Assembly: GCF_901709675.1 (NCBI RefSeq) | Contig: NC_051102.1 | Span: 1,642,912 to 1,706,911 of the forward strand | From: Syngnathus acus | Lineage: Eukaryota > Chordata > Actinopteri > Syngnathiformes > Syngnathidae | DNA length: 64,000 bases | Direction: 5' to 3' | In this document: positions 25,500 to 35,971 of the stretch, piece after piece | Layout: each line of letters starts with the position of its first letter | Position numbering within the stretch: the stretch's first letter is position 1 | Notes under the pieces: model-generated | Database searches by the model: none | The model's input: the letters and a program-made list of their open reading frames with translations, nothing else | What the model was told of the DNA's origin: nothing | Translations under genes and position numbers: made by a program

Positions 25500-26222
25500 G
25501 CATGATTAAACTAAGAATATAATGATGTGAGCAAAGACATGGAGTATCAAAAGAACTAACTTTGCATAGTCAGGGAACAGTAATAGATTAATGATGTTAC
25601 AGCCAAAAAGCTCACATAAATTCGTACAAAATGACAAAAGTGAAAGAATGAGGTACGACAGTATATGTGCAAGGATGGAGGAGAATGTTTACAGGAAGGT
25701 CACTCGGAGATAAAAACCAGCTGGTGCCAGAAGGAGACAGCCAAGGACTCGGCCAAAGATGATCACCAAGGCCGAAAGACGGGATGGAAGACAACAGCCC
25801 CCACACACACACACCGAATCGTCCATAACCCGCACCCACTCCCATTTAATCAAACTCTACTGCAAACTCGCCCCACCCCAACGACTCATCACCCATCAAA
25901 CTCGCCCCACACCGGCCTGTGCAACTGAATATAAGCTGACCAAAGAACCTTGAACGTGGCCTTTTCTGAATGGAGACTTTCTGCTCTTGAAAGGCCCAGC
26001 GCTGTATTGTACTTTCCTGAAAACAGAGCTTTCTTAACAAGAATTATGATTGAACTCAACCAACCTGTGTAAGTCTAATTTCTGCTTCAGTGTCTTTGCA
26101 TTTTCCTAAATCTGAAGAAATTAAACGAGCACGCAGTGAGTAAATTGGATAACAGGTGATTGGCAATGGCTTTTGCCGTGAGGCGCAGATAGCGCTCCCT
26201 AAATTGTGGACCAAATCCAACA
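25500..26222 (+). repeat. 723-bp tandem unit, copy 1
   Basis: It begins GCATGATTAAACTAAGAAT and is repeated head-to-tail at 26223 with a few percent divergence. Each unit includes an AATATAAGC TATA-like box and ends near CCAAATCCAACA. The family is unknown; tandem LTRs are one possibility. Confidence 0.85.
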
Positions 26223-26945
26223 GCATGATTAAACTAAGAATGTAATGATGTAAGCAAAGACATGGAGTATCAAAAGAACAAACTTTGCATCGTCAGGGAG
26301 CATTAATAAATTGATGATGTCACAGCCAAAAGCTCATAATTCCGTACAAAATGACAAAATTGAAAGAATGACGAATGGATGAGGTGCGACAGTGTAAGAA
26401 TGGAGCAGAATGTTTACAGGAAGGTAACTTGGAGATAAAACCAGCTGGTGCCAGAGGGAGACAGCCAAGGACTCGGCCAAAGATGATCACCAAGGCCGAA
26501 AGACAGGATGGAAGACGGCAGCCCCCCCACACACACACCGAATCGTCCATAACCAGCACCCACTCCCATGGAATCAAACTCTACTGCGAACTCGCCCCAC
26601 CCCAACGACTCATCACCCATCAAACTCGCCCCACACCGGCCTGTGCAACTGAATATAAGCTGACCAAAGAACCTTGAACGTGGCCTTTTCTGAATGGAGA
26701 CTTTCTGCTCTTGAAAGGCCCAGCGCTGTATTGTACTTTCCTGAAAACAGAGCTTTCTTAACAAGAATTGTGATTGAACTCAACCAACCTGTGTAAGTCT
26801 AATTTCTGCTTCAGTGTCTTAGCATTTTCCTAAATCTGAAGAAATTAAACGAGCACGCAGTGAGTAAATTGGATAACAGGTGATTGGCAATGGCTTTTGC
26901 CGTGAGGCGCAGATAGCGCTCCCTAAATTGTGGACAAAATCCAAC
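26223..26945 (+). repeat. 723-bp tandem unit, copy 2
   Basis: Head-to-tail duplicate of 25500-26222. After about 26945 the similarity stops, at AATCCAACA. Small indels separate the copies, for example around 26375-26395, where copy 2 has about 10 extra bases. Confidence 0.85.
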
Positions 26946-28600
26946 AAAGGTGTGCTCCCTGTCTGGGCCGATGATACATCCTTGAGGTGTTCTTGTCCGG
27001 TGTCCTCCCTGTCTGGGACATCCTGTTCCACAACACTTCGAAGAAAACAACTTTGTGCAGTTGCCTGCACATTCCTTACCACCCACCATGCGACTACACG
27101 AGCACAGCCACTACTGGAAATTATATTGATATGATTATATATAAGTCTAACGCAGCCTCAATAAAATATGTTTGCAAACTGCCGAAAGCACATTTCCCTT
27201 TACTGCCTTTCTGTAAAGTTTGTGTGCACTCGCAGCCAACAATGAAGCTCTACTGAGGTGAACACACCAGCCCGATGCCCCATTCCATACACTGGCTGTC
27301 AAGTCAGACTTTGAACCAAAAATGACATTTATCTGCTCCACTAGATGGACAATTTTTAATGCACTTTATCATGTCTGTGTTTATCAGACTTAATATTAAT
27401 GAGGAATTGGGCACACTGTAACCACATTTGTTAAGTCATTTTTTTGTTTTGTTTTGTATGCTGAGTGAAAAGCAATGTTGTTTCACACCAAATGTTTAAT
27501 ACCAATTGTCAGTCATTTTGTCTCACCAATCTCAGCCTTTCTACCAAATATTGAGAGATGTAAAATGTAGGGTTTAATCTAAGATACATCAACTGAATTG
27601 CTAATATTGGGTTTGTAATTTTGTAAATTGAATTCAAGATCGTTTTATTGCATGCTGATGTTAATGTTGCATGTATGTCTTTGCCTTGTTCGCTGTAAGC
27701 GTCTTTGAGTTTTTGAGAAGCGCTATACAAATTTAATGAATTATTATTATTATTAAATCAAAGTTGAATGTGTGCAACACAGATGAGCTCACTTCGCCTT
27801 TTCAATGAAATGAGCCATTGCCCTTTATTTATAGACCGATAGAGTTCAATTGTGATGATTCACTTGTTAAAATCTTCTACATTGATGCACATTCATTAAA
27901 TTGCTTTTGCAATGACTGCCGTTGTTTAAAAATGTTTGGTGCTATTTTACAAGTTCAGTCAATTTTTTTTATTAGATTACAATTAGGTAAGCCTGGAACA
28001 AATTTACTAAAGTAAGGAGTTGATGCTGATGATAGAACTTTATTCATCCCACAGCGGGGAGATTCACTTGTCACAGCAGCGCATATGAGTGCAAGAATAA
28101 TACGAGTGCAAGAATAAAACAAGTGCCATAATTTCAAAAAAAGGTAAATAACAGAGAAATACAAGTGCCGCTAGTAGAGACGAAACACATTAATTTTATC
28201 AGGTGCCAGGCATGTTGTAAAGTTAGATCAGGGTTAGGCAAGTCCGGGCCTGTTTTGGAAGTGTACCTCATCAACACAATTCATTCAGTCAGCTCAGCAA
28301 GCTCTGTAGAATCTTATTGAAGACTGACCATTTCAATCAGGTGTATGAAGGAAGAAAACTTGGACAGCAGCTCTCTATATCCCAGCGTTAGACTATTTGA
28401 ATTATTTAATGACTTCCACATAAATATGTGTATTATGCAGCAATAAATAAAGGCTTATCTAATTAACAAACAAAAACAACTCATCTTATACTTATTAATG
28501 GGTCAAATTAGTTTTTCAAAATGGATTATTGATACCACCTCCTGTGCAATAGAGGGCGCCATTCTATTAAATGTCCATCATTCCACATCTATGGCCGGAA
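26946..28600. other. Repeat-rich intergenic between the MHC-like gene and cdc20
   Basis: No coding exon is seen. At 27690-27757 there is a LINE-type 3' end: AAGCGCTATACAAATTTAATG followed by (ATT)n. At 28030-28075 a further LINE-like fragment includes ACTTTATTCATCCCACAGCG. At 28227-28380 there is a decayed hAT MITE starting CAGGGTTAGGCAAGTCCGG. Two CTCF-like motifs lie at 27338-27351 and 28546-28559. Confidence 0.5.
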
Positions 28601-28618
28601 ATGTACGTTTCGGATTCA

Positions 28619-28785
28619 CCAATCACGTTGGCGTATCCTCGACCGTTGGGCGTTCAACCAATGATGCGGCCTTCTGAGTGGATTTAAATGTTGTGGCGTC
28701 CTTTCAAAAATTTCTAATGATACAACGAGGCTTAGTCATCGGTTACTGCGCTTTCGAGTGTCCTTCAATTTACGTGGTGCAGCGT
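28619..28785 (+). promoter_or_regulatory. cdc20 promoter with paired CCAAT boxes and CHR, plus 5' UTR exon
   Basis: CCAAT boxes at 28619-28623 and 28658-28662 are followed 20 bp later by TTTAAA (28683-28688), a CHR-type element. This is the NF-Y plus CHR layout of G2/M genes. A non-coding first exon probably ends at 28785 before GTGAGT, and the coding exon begins right after the acceptor at 28934. Confidence 0.6.
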
Positions 28786-28934
28786 GTGAGTAAAACTTGT
28801 TTTGTGGGGTGAGGCTAACGAGTTAGTTCTCCCCCCACTGTATTCTAAGTCTTAGTTGACATTAGCTATTAATCGATCCCCTTTAAGGGCTGCGTTACCG
28901 TGCAATATTTATCAGCCCAGGGAAAGCATTGCAG

Positions 28935-31900
28935 ATGGCGCATTTCGGGCTAGAAAACGACATCGGCGACACGCTGAAGGTGGATGTCCCCGTCACCAAT
29001 GGCCCGATTGCCCGCTGGCAGAGGAAAGCCAGCTTGTCCAACGCATTGTCGAGCGGTTTGTCCCCAGTGAAGTATGCCAACACCTCCGTGAACACCACAA
29101 AGACGCCTGGTCGGACGCCAGGTAAGGCACTCAGGAGTTGTTTGATAGTTCGCAAATGAGTTGTAATATGTACAAAACGAGTGTCATTGGTTTACGACGT
29201 ACGTCTGTTACTACGCCTGCAACGTGACCGAGCTTGTACGCAATTTAAGAGTTGCCGTTCTAAACCTAGGAAAGAAAATGCACCATTTTAAAAGCCATTA
29301 CTGTTAACTTTTACAAAAACGTCAATTCGCAATTATGTCAACACACTATATTCCAGAAAGTTTGACTTTTTTTTTTTTTTTTTTTTTTTTTTTATAGTGC
29401 AGACGCCATCTCGCAAAGCATAATGGCGAGCCTAAAATATTACAGTAACCCCCGCCAACATCCACCCCCACAGTACGTGACAACCCGCGATTAAGACATG
29501 CCCTCGCCAAATACATCCTAGGCATGTTTTTACATCTTTTATGCCAGTTGAAATATTGTTCTGGGGTTTTGAACTAACACAAACCCTTGGATAATACTGC
29601 AAGAAAGCAAGAGCAACAACATTATACAAATGGTAATAAAAAAGTGAGAGGATTGTTTTTAAATCAGGGTTTTAAAACACAGTTAAAGTCAAGGGTTAGG
29701 ATTCATGTATTAATGAACAAACTTTTAAAATTTGGATTTTAATCTAGGATTATGCTTTCAAATTGGGTTTCAACCTAGGAATTTGATTTCAAATTCCAGG
29801 TATTCCTCATGTTACGGCGGAGTTCCTTTCCTGTGGTGCAGATGTAACCCGAATTGGTATGTAAGTCACAACGCGCCATACTAACCTAAAGCTAGCATAG
29901 AAAAGTTTGCGTTAAGGGCATACAGCGGAGGTCAGCTTCACGCGTGGTAAGTGCGTGCTCCCTGTGATGACTTTTAAAGTCCCAATGATCGTCACACACA
30001 CATCTGGGTGTGGTGAAATTTGTCCTCTGCATAACCAATCCCCCGTGTGATTTTGATCCATCCCCTGGGGGAGAGGGGAGCAGTGAGCAGCAGCGGTGCC
30101 ACGCTCGGGAATCATTTGGCGATCTAACCCCCCAATTCCAACCCTTAATGCTGAGTGCCAAGCAGGGAGGCAATGGGTCCCATTTTTATAGTCTTTGGTA
30201 TGACCCGGCCGGGGTTTGGTGCAACCAATGCAAGAGATGCCAGCAGATTAATTTAAGAGTTAATTAAAAAAATATTGGGGGGGGGGGGGGGCAAGCGTGT
30301 TAAAACAGCATGGAGGAATCTGCATTTAAAGTGGTGACCTGAACCCTAGACCCTAGATCAGGGGTCACCAAGATTTCTTAAACCGAGAGCTACTTCCTGG
30401 GTACTGATTAAGGCAAAGGGCTACCATTTGACACAGACTTCTGAAATAGCCAATTTGCTCAATTTGGCTTTCACTGTTATTATTGTCATTTCCAGTTCAC
30501 ATGTAAGTGTGATTTTAACAAGAATAGCAAAAATACAGTCAAACCTTGGTTTTTGACCACAATCCGTTCCAGAAGGCTGTTCGAGAAGCGAATCGGTCGA
30601 ATTCCGAATCTATTTTTCCCATTACAGATAATGGGAAAAAAATTAATCCGTTTCAAGACCCAACCCGCCTTTTTAAAGCATTTTTTCATTTGCGCTTATT
30701 TGTCCGATTGCGCAACTGATGTACTTTGCAAAATTTAAGTGGACCTAAGTGCGCAGGTAGCTTAATTTTGTCCGATCGCGCAACTGCAGCGCACAGCCGA
30801 ACGCGCAACAGTAGCGCGTCGCCGACCGCGCAACTGCACCGCGCTGGTCGCATTATTGTGACAGAGCCGTCGCTAAAATTTAGAAAATATTTTTAAAGTC
30901 CTGATGTACTTTCCAAAATTTAAGTGGACCTCAGTGCGCAGGGAGCTTAATTTGGTCCAATCGCGCAACCGCAGGGCGCCGGGCGCTCACTGTCGCATTG
31001 CTTTAAGAGCGTCTTTGTGTTTTAGGATGGCTTTACTGCTCCCACTTGCTTTCTTTGGAGGCATGATTAGGTATTATTACAATCCTCAAAGTAACGAAAC
31101 TACAATAACAACGGAGTCAGTCGGCATTCGGGCCACGCGGTCGGGTTTTCTCGGGTCTTCCCGGCTCATCTCGCGAGGTTCGACCTCCGAATTTTGTTCG
31201 ACAACCGAAGCAAAAAAATCTAGTATTTTTTGTTAGAATTCCGATTTGTTTGAGAACCAGGACGTTCGAAAACCGAGGTTTGACTGTAAAATAAATAGAT
31301 GCAGCTCACTGACAAGTGCCGCTATTTGAGCTAATTTTAGAACAGCCCTGCGGGCAACTCATGCGGTCCTCACGGGCGACCTGGTGCCCGCGGGCAACGT
31401 GTTGGTGACCCCTGCCCTAGATGATTTAAAAAAAAAAAATAATAATAATAATTATCATGGGATGTTTGCATGTTGAGCCGTGGTTGGTTGTTACCTGAGC
31501 AACCGTGATGTCATGTTCAGTCGATCGCAAGTGGCGAAATGGCTGCTCCTTTATATGAATACAAGATGTATTTTTCTCTCCCGTACAGGCAGACGTAAAG
31601 CCACTCCATCAAAGATGATGGGAGAGGACCGCTTCATTCCCGTCCGTAATGAAAAACAAATGGAAGTGGCAAGTTTCCTGCTCTCGAAGGAGTTTCGACC
31701 CAAGGAAGATGGCGTTTCAACAGCTTCAACGGCAAGCGCTTTCAAATTGTCTTTGACGTCACACCGCAGTGTACCGTGCAGAAGTGTGAATTTAATGCTT
31801 TCCGTGACACTCGGGCATGTTGTTAAAGGAACAACAAAAGATGTGGTCCATGATGCTGAATGGATGCAATGTGGAAGAGGCCCGCATCCTGCAATTCAGC

Positions 31901-33939
31901 GGAAAGCCAACAGTCAACCCGGACGGTAACGCTGCCGCTCTGCTTGATCGCGCAAATGGAAATTTATATGGAACAGAAATGGGCTCATAGACCCCAATTG
32001 TAAATTGTGTGTCTTGTTCTCCAGGCCAGCACAACTCCTTGAAGTCCGTCTACAGTCACACTGTAACGCCCATGTCCAACAAAAAGACGCGGTACATAGC
32101 TTCAACCTCCGAGAAAATCTTAGACGCGCCCGACGTTCGGGATGATTTTTGTAAGTATTGCCTCGCCGGTAGCGTTGCCGACCTACATTGTGGTGACTTT
32201 TTGCTACCGCCCCCAGATCTGAATCTGCTGGACTGGAACAGCAGCAACATTATGGCGGTGGGTCTCAGTGACTGTGTCTACCTGTGGGACGCCACTCAGG
32301 GGAATATCACTCACCTCTTGACCTTGGACAATGAGGCCGACTACATCACCTCCCTGTCGTGGGCCAAGGAGGGCAGCTACCTGGCAGTTGGCACCAGCGA
32401 CTGTGCAGTCCAAGTCAGTTTGTGTCTTTTTAAAGGGTGGACATAAGATTCTATTCCAGCCCTCAGCTAATTTTTCTCTGAAACTGCAACCTGCTTTGTC
32501 TCTTGGTAGGTGTGGGACGTGTCGCAAGAGAAATGTCTTCGAAGCATGAACAGCCACTCTGCACGAGTGTGCAGCCTGAGTTGGAACGGCCACATCTTGT
32601 CCAGGTACTTTGACTTTGTATTCCTAAAGCTCAAGCAGTCTTGCGCCACCACTCCGCGTTGCTCACCGACTGATCGTTGTCCCAGCGGCAGCCACTCGGG
32701 TCAGATTCACCACCATGACGTGAGGGTGGCGGAGCACCACATCTTCACACTGCGGGGCCACTCCCAGGAGGTATGCGGCCTGCAGTGGTCGCCAGACGGC
32801 CGCTACCTGGCCAGCGGCGGCAACGACAACCTGGTGTGCATCTGGCCCCACGTGGGCCAGGGCCGCACCAACGTAACCCAGCCGCTGCGCACGCTCAGTC
32901 TCCACAAGGGGGCGGTCAAGGTGGGCAGCACAGTTGTTTGTTCTGCTACATACTTGTGAACCAATGGGAGGACAAAAATCACATCGTTACTGGATAACTT
33001 CAATCTCAAATTTTCAGCTTTTTGTATCCCCTCATATGTAATTGTATTTTTAAAATGTTACTTTAAATTGAAATTATTAGAATCTCAAATGTCTCTTTCG
33101 CCTCTGGAAAATATTGCCACTTTTTAAAACAGCTGGTATGGTATAATTAGCACTTTTGTTCTAACTTTTATGTTGCAAATGTAAATTTTAAGATAACTTC
33201 AATGCCATTATCCTACCAGAAAATGAATTGAGCGTTTGCACTTCCAGGCTTTAGCTTGGTGTCCATGGCAATCCAGCATCCTGGCCTCAGGCGGCGGCAC
33301 CTCAGACTGTCACATCCGTGTGTGGAACGTTAACAGCGGCTCTTGCCTCAGCTCACTCGACACTCAATCCCAGGTCAACACGCGGCTCTCCTAACCAAAC
33401 GTGTCAAATATACACCACTTGTGCTTCACTTGTTTTTCTACATGTGAACGAATTTCAGGTGTCTGCACTTGTGTTTGTTCCCAACTACAAGGAGCTAGTC
33501 TCTGCACACGGTTTCACCCGCCATAATTTGGTCATCTGGAAGTACCCGTCCATGGCGAAAGTCACAGAGCTCAACGGTAAGGCTTTCTTCCGACGGCAAC
33601 TTTCGTCTTGTCAGATGGAAAGCAACCTACCGGTTCAGTTGAAACTTTCCTCACAAGGGGGCTATAATGGATTCATGACAAGTCCATTCATTTTAGCAGG
33701 GACATTTGACTTTGAACAAGTGCATTAATACCCCCCGCCCCGTCCCCCCTCCCTCGTAATCAGGGCACAGCGAGCGAGTCCTCAACATGGCCATTAGTCC
33801 AGATGGCTCCGTGGTGGCCAGCCTGGCGGCGGACGAGACCATTCGCCTGTGGAAGAGCTTTGAGGTGGACCCCAAGCAAAAAGCCAAAGACAAGACACCT
33901 CTTTCCCTGAATTCCGCCTTCACTCGAGCCATCAGATAA
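28935..33939 (+). CDS. cdc20: Cell division cycle protein 20 (APC/C co-activator)
   Basis: A WD40 protein that brings substrates to the anaphase-promoting complex and is the target of the spindle checkpoint. Exons: 28935-29121, 31589-31731, 31829-31925, 32025-32150, 32217-32413, 32510-32604, 32686-32920, 33248-33373, 33459-33576, 33764-33939; 499 aa, equal to the human length. The C-box is DRFIPVR (about residue 78). A Mad2-interaction-like motif ARILQF follows (about 125). Seven WD repeats run from about 170 to 480 (LASGGNDNLVCIW, LASGGGTSD). The C-terminal IR dipeptide is present. The usual KEN position after SFLLSKE is not KEN (KEF). Intron 2 appears to use a GC donor (31732). Intron 1 is full of transposons. 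Poly(A) signal at 34081. Confidence 0.96.
29368..29393. repeat. poly-T run in cdc20 intron 1
   Basis: About 25 consecutive T. Possibly the tail of an antisense retroposon, but no body is recognised beside it. Confidence 0.8.
29640..29800 (+). repeat. Degenerate GGGTTT-type tandem repeat
   Basis: Irregular units of roughly 20-25 bp around AGGGTTTTAAA and GGGTTTCAA. The same family recurs at 39190-39440 and, inverted, at 41090-41290. Confidence 0.55.
29950..30225 (+). mobile_element. SINE-like retroposon in cdc20 intron 1
   Basis: A widespread teleost sequence with the blocks TTTTAAAGTCCCAATGATCG, GGTGTGGTGAAATTTGTCCT and AGCAGTGAGCAGCAGCGGTG. It ends near GGCCGGGGTTTG, which on the minus strand is a weak Pol III B-box-like end, so the element is probably in antisense. 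Edges are approximate. Confidence 0.6.
30359..31414 (+). mobile_element. hAT-type non-autonomous element with a nested insertion
   Basis: Inverted ends CAGGGGTCACCAA / TTGGTGACCCCTG and a perfect 8-bp duplication CCCTAGAT (30351-30358 and 31415-31422). Without the inner insertion it would be about 300 bp. It lies in cdc20 intron 1. Confidence 0.9.
30536..31286 (+). mobile_element. Tc1/mariner-like MITE nested in the hAT element
   Basis: 751 bp with inverted ends CAGTCAAACCTTGG / CCGAGGTTTGACTG, flanked by TA on both sides (30534-30535, 31287-31288). No transposase. The interior holds two direct copies of an approximately 80-bp segment (from about 30716 and 30901) rich in GCGCAAC, so it is partly internally duplicated. 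Confidence 0.88.
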
Positions 33940-35017
33940 TTCGATTAGACTTCTGCAAGGCACTCCTGTTATAATCTATTTTTAGTTTGTGCATTGCCTA
34001 CATTGTACACAGCATATGTTTCAATCTTCTTCTCAATCTTTGAGACTGTTTTGCATAATTGTTATACAGTGCAACGTTTTAATAAATGAGTTTTGCATCC
34101 ATAAATGGCTGAAATGAATTCAAAGTGAAAAAATACGAGGGAATAACCACTGAGCAACTAATTAACGAGAGACCTGTAATTATTTTCTGCATTCTTTTTT
34201 TTGTTGCTTGATTTTAGTTTTGTGATGGCTAGCTCAGTCCTGATAAACACTTTTTTATTCAACTGTTTCACACAAAAACAGTTTTTCGACACCAATTTAT
34301 GTGGCAGGTTTTATTTTAACCAATCATATCTTGGACAACTAATCTGTGACGTCCTCTGATTGGTTCAGCTATACTTATCGATCATGGAAAAGTCTTCAAA
34401 GCTCGTTTTTCAAGAACAATGCTAATATTCCATTTGCGCAATATGAATTACATTGCAAAATCCACCCGTTTACTCATCTCAAGCTACAGCGGTTTTCCCA
34501 CTTGCTGTCAACTAAAAATTACATCACAGTGCCTAAGAAATCGGCTTCCGAACATCACATGACCAAAGCAGAAAACTGGTAAGCCGTGATTGGTCGTTAC
34601 CTGAGTTCTGTCTCGTGCGTTAAAACTTTTTTTTTTCTTTTTATCGTCTATGGATATACTGTGGATTCTCAACCACAAGGACTCCGGTCTTAAATGCAGG
34701 GGCAAAAGAAATGCATAAAATATGAAGCACTCAGGTAAGTCATTTCTTTTCATATTAAATACAGATTTAATAACAGTTTACTTTCTGTAGGTGAGGGGAG
34801 ATAAAATTACTTCACAGTAGGTCACAAGTTGCCTAGAATCAAATGTCAAGTATTAAGCATTTTTGTGTTCTGGCCTTAAGTGAGTTATGCACATATATGC
34901 TAAATTCATCAATATTACTGCAGTATAATAAACAAAATTATGTGACCTATTCCTCCATACCAAGTGCAAACCACCAACTGCTTGCCAAATGACACCGACC
35001 TTGATATCTAAAATGTG
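33940..35017. other. cdc20 3' UTR and spacer before elovl1
   Basis: cdc20 ends with AATAAA at 34081-34086. Positions 34100-35017 contain no exon I can support. cdc20 and elovl1 are tail to tail. Confidence 0.6.
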
Positions 35018-35971
35018 TTTATTTCAAAAAGATAAATAATCAAACAACAAAAATCTATAAATTCAACATGTACAAATGAAAAGCGTTTTTCAAGGTTATT
35101 TACACGTGCTAGTCTTCAGTGAAAACGGCATGATACGAGGTTGGTGTCGGCCTAACGTGGTACTAGCGGAGCGCAAATCCGCAATGAAGGAACACAACCC
35201 GTGAGAAAATGGAGCACCAAACTTCACAGTGAGGCCACAAAAACACACAAGATCACTGACAAAAACAAAAGAAAACAAAACAAGCCATTCATATGATAAC
35301 ATGTCCCAACAATGTGAATCAAAACAGACTAGACTGTCAGCAAAGCCATTTTGAGTCTTTATTCCTCAGTGTACAAGTACGCTCTTTGTCCTCAGACTAA
35401 GACACTTTGGTGCTAGTGCCAATGTCTTGCGAATGTGGACAGGAAAGTACGAGTACAGCTGGATATCAAGGCTGCTCAATTGGCTTTCCATAGATGCCTT
35501 CAGGGTTAAAAAAAAAAAAAGTTTGAGTAGTGTTACTAGTGCAACACAGGAGTTCACTAGTACACTCCTATCAAATAAACGACTGAATAAGGAAATTTCA
35601 GCACACCAGTTGGACAACGTCAAGTTGTGGACTTGAGAAGGCTGATAACGTGATGCAAACTACGAGGGGCCATTTTGGTGCCGGTGGGTCGTATGGTCCA
35701 AGAGCCTTCTAGTGCATGACACATAATAACTAGTGGGGCCAAATAGCTTACTAGGGAAGCTTTAATTGTGGGATTAGTAGGCCAATTGTGTCACTAGTAG
35801 CAGAATTTTGTTTTACTAGTCATTGTACTAGTGTGCTGAAATGTCTTACGAGGAGGACAAAGATCTTACTAGTACATGGAACGGAAGACGGATATGAAAG
35901 GAATTGGTTATTCTATAGCTGTAGTAGTACGGTAGAGTCACTGAGACATGATCAGGGTCCCCCAAAAAAAG
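35018..35971 (-). other. elovl1 3' UTR
   Basis: Minus-strand AATAAA at 35018-35023 suggests a 3' UTR of about 950 bases; another AATAAA lies near 35354. The tract 35530-35880 contains at least seven ACTAGT hexamers. Confidence 0.55.
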
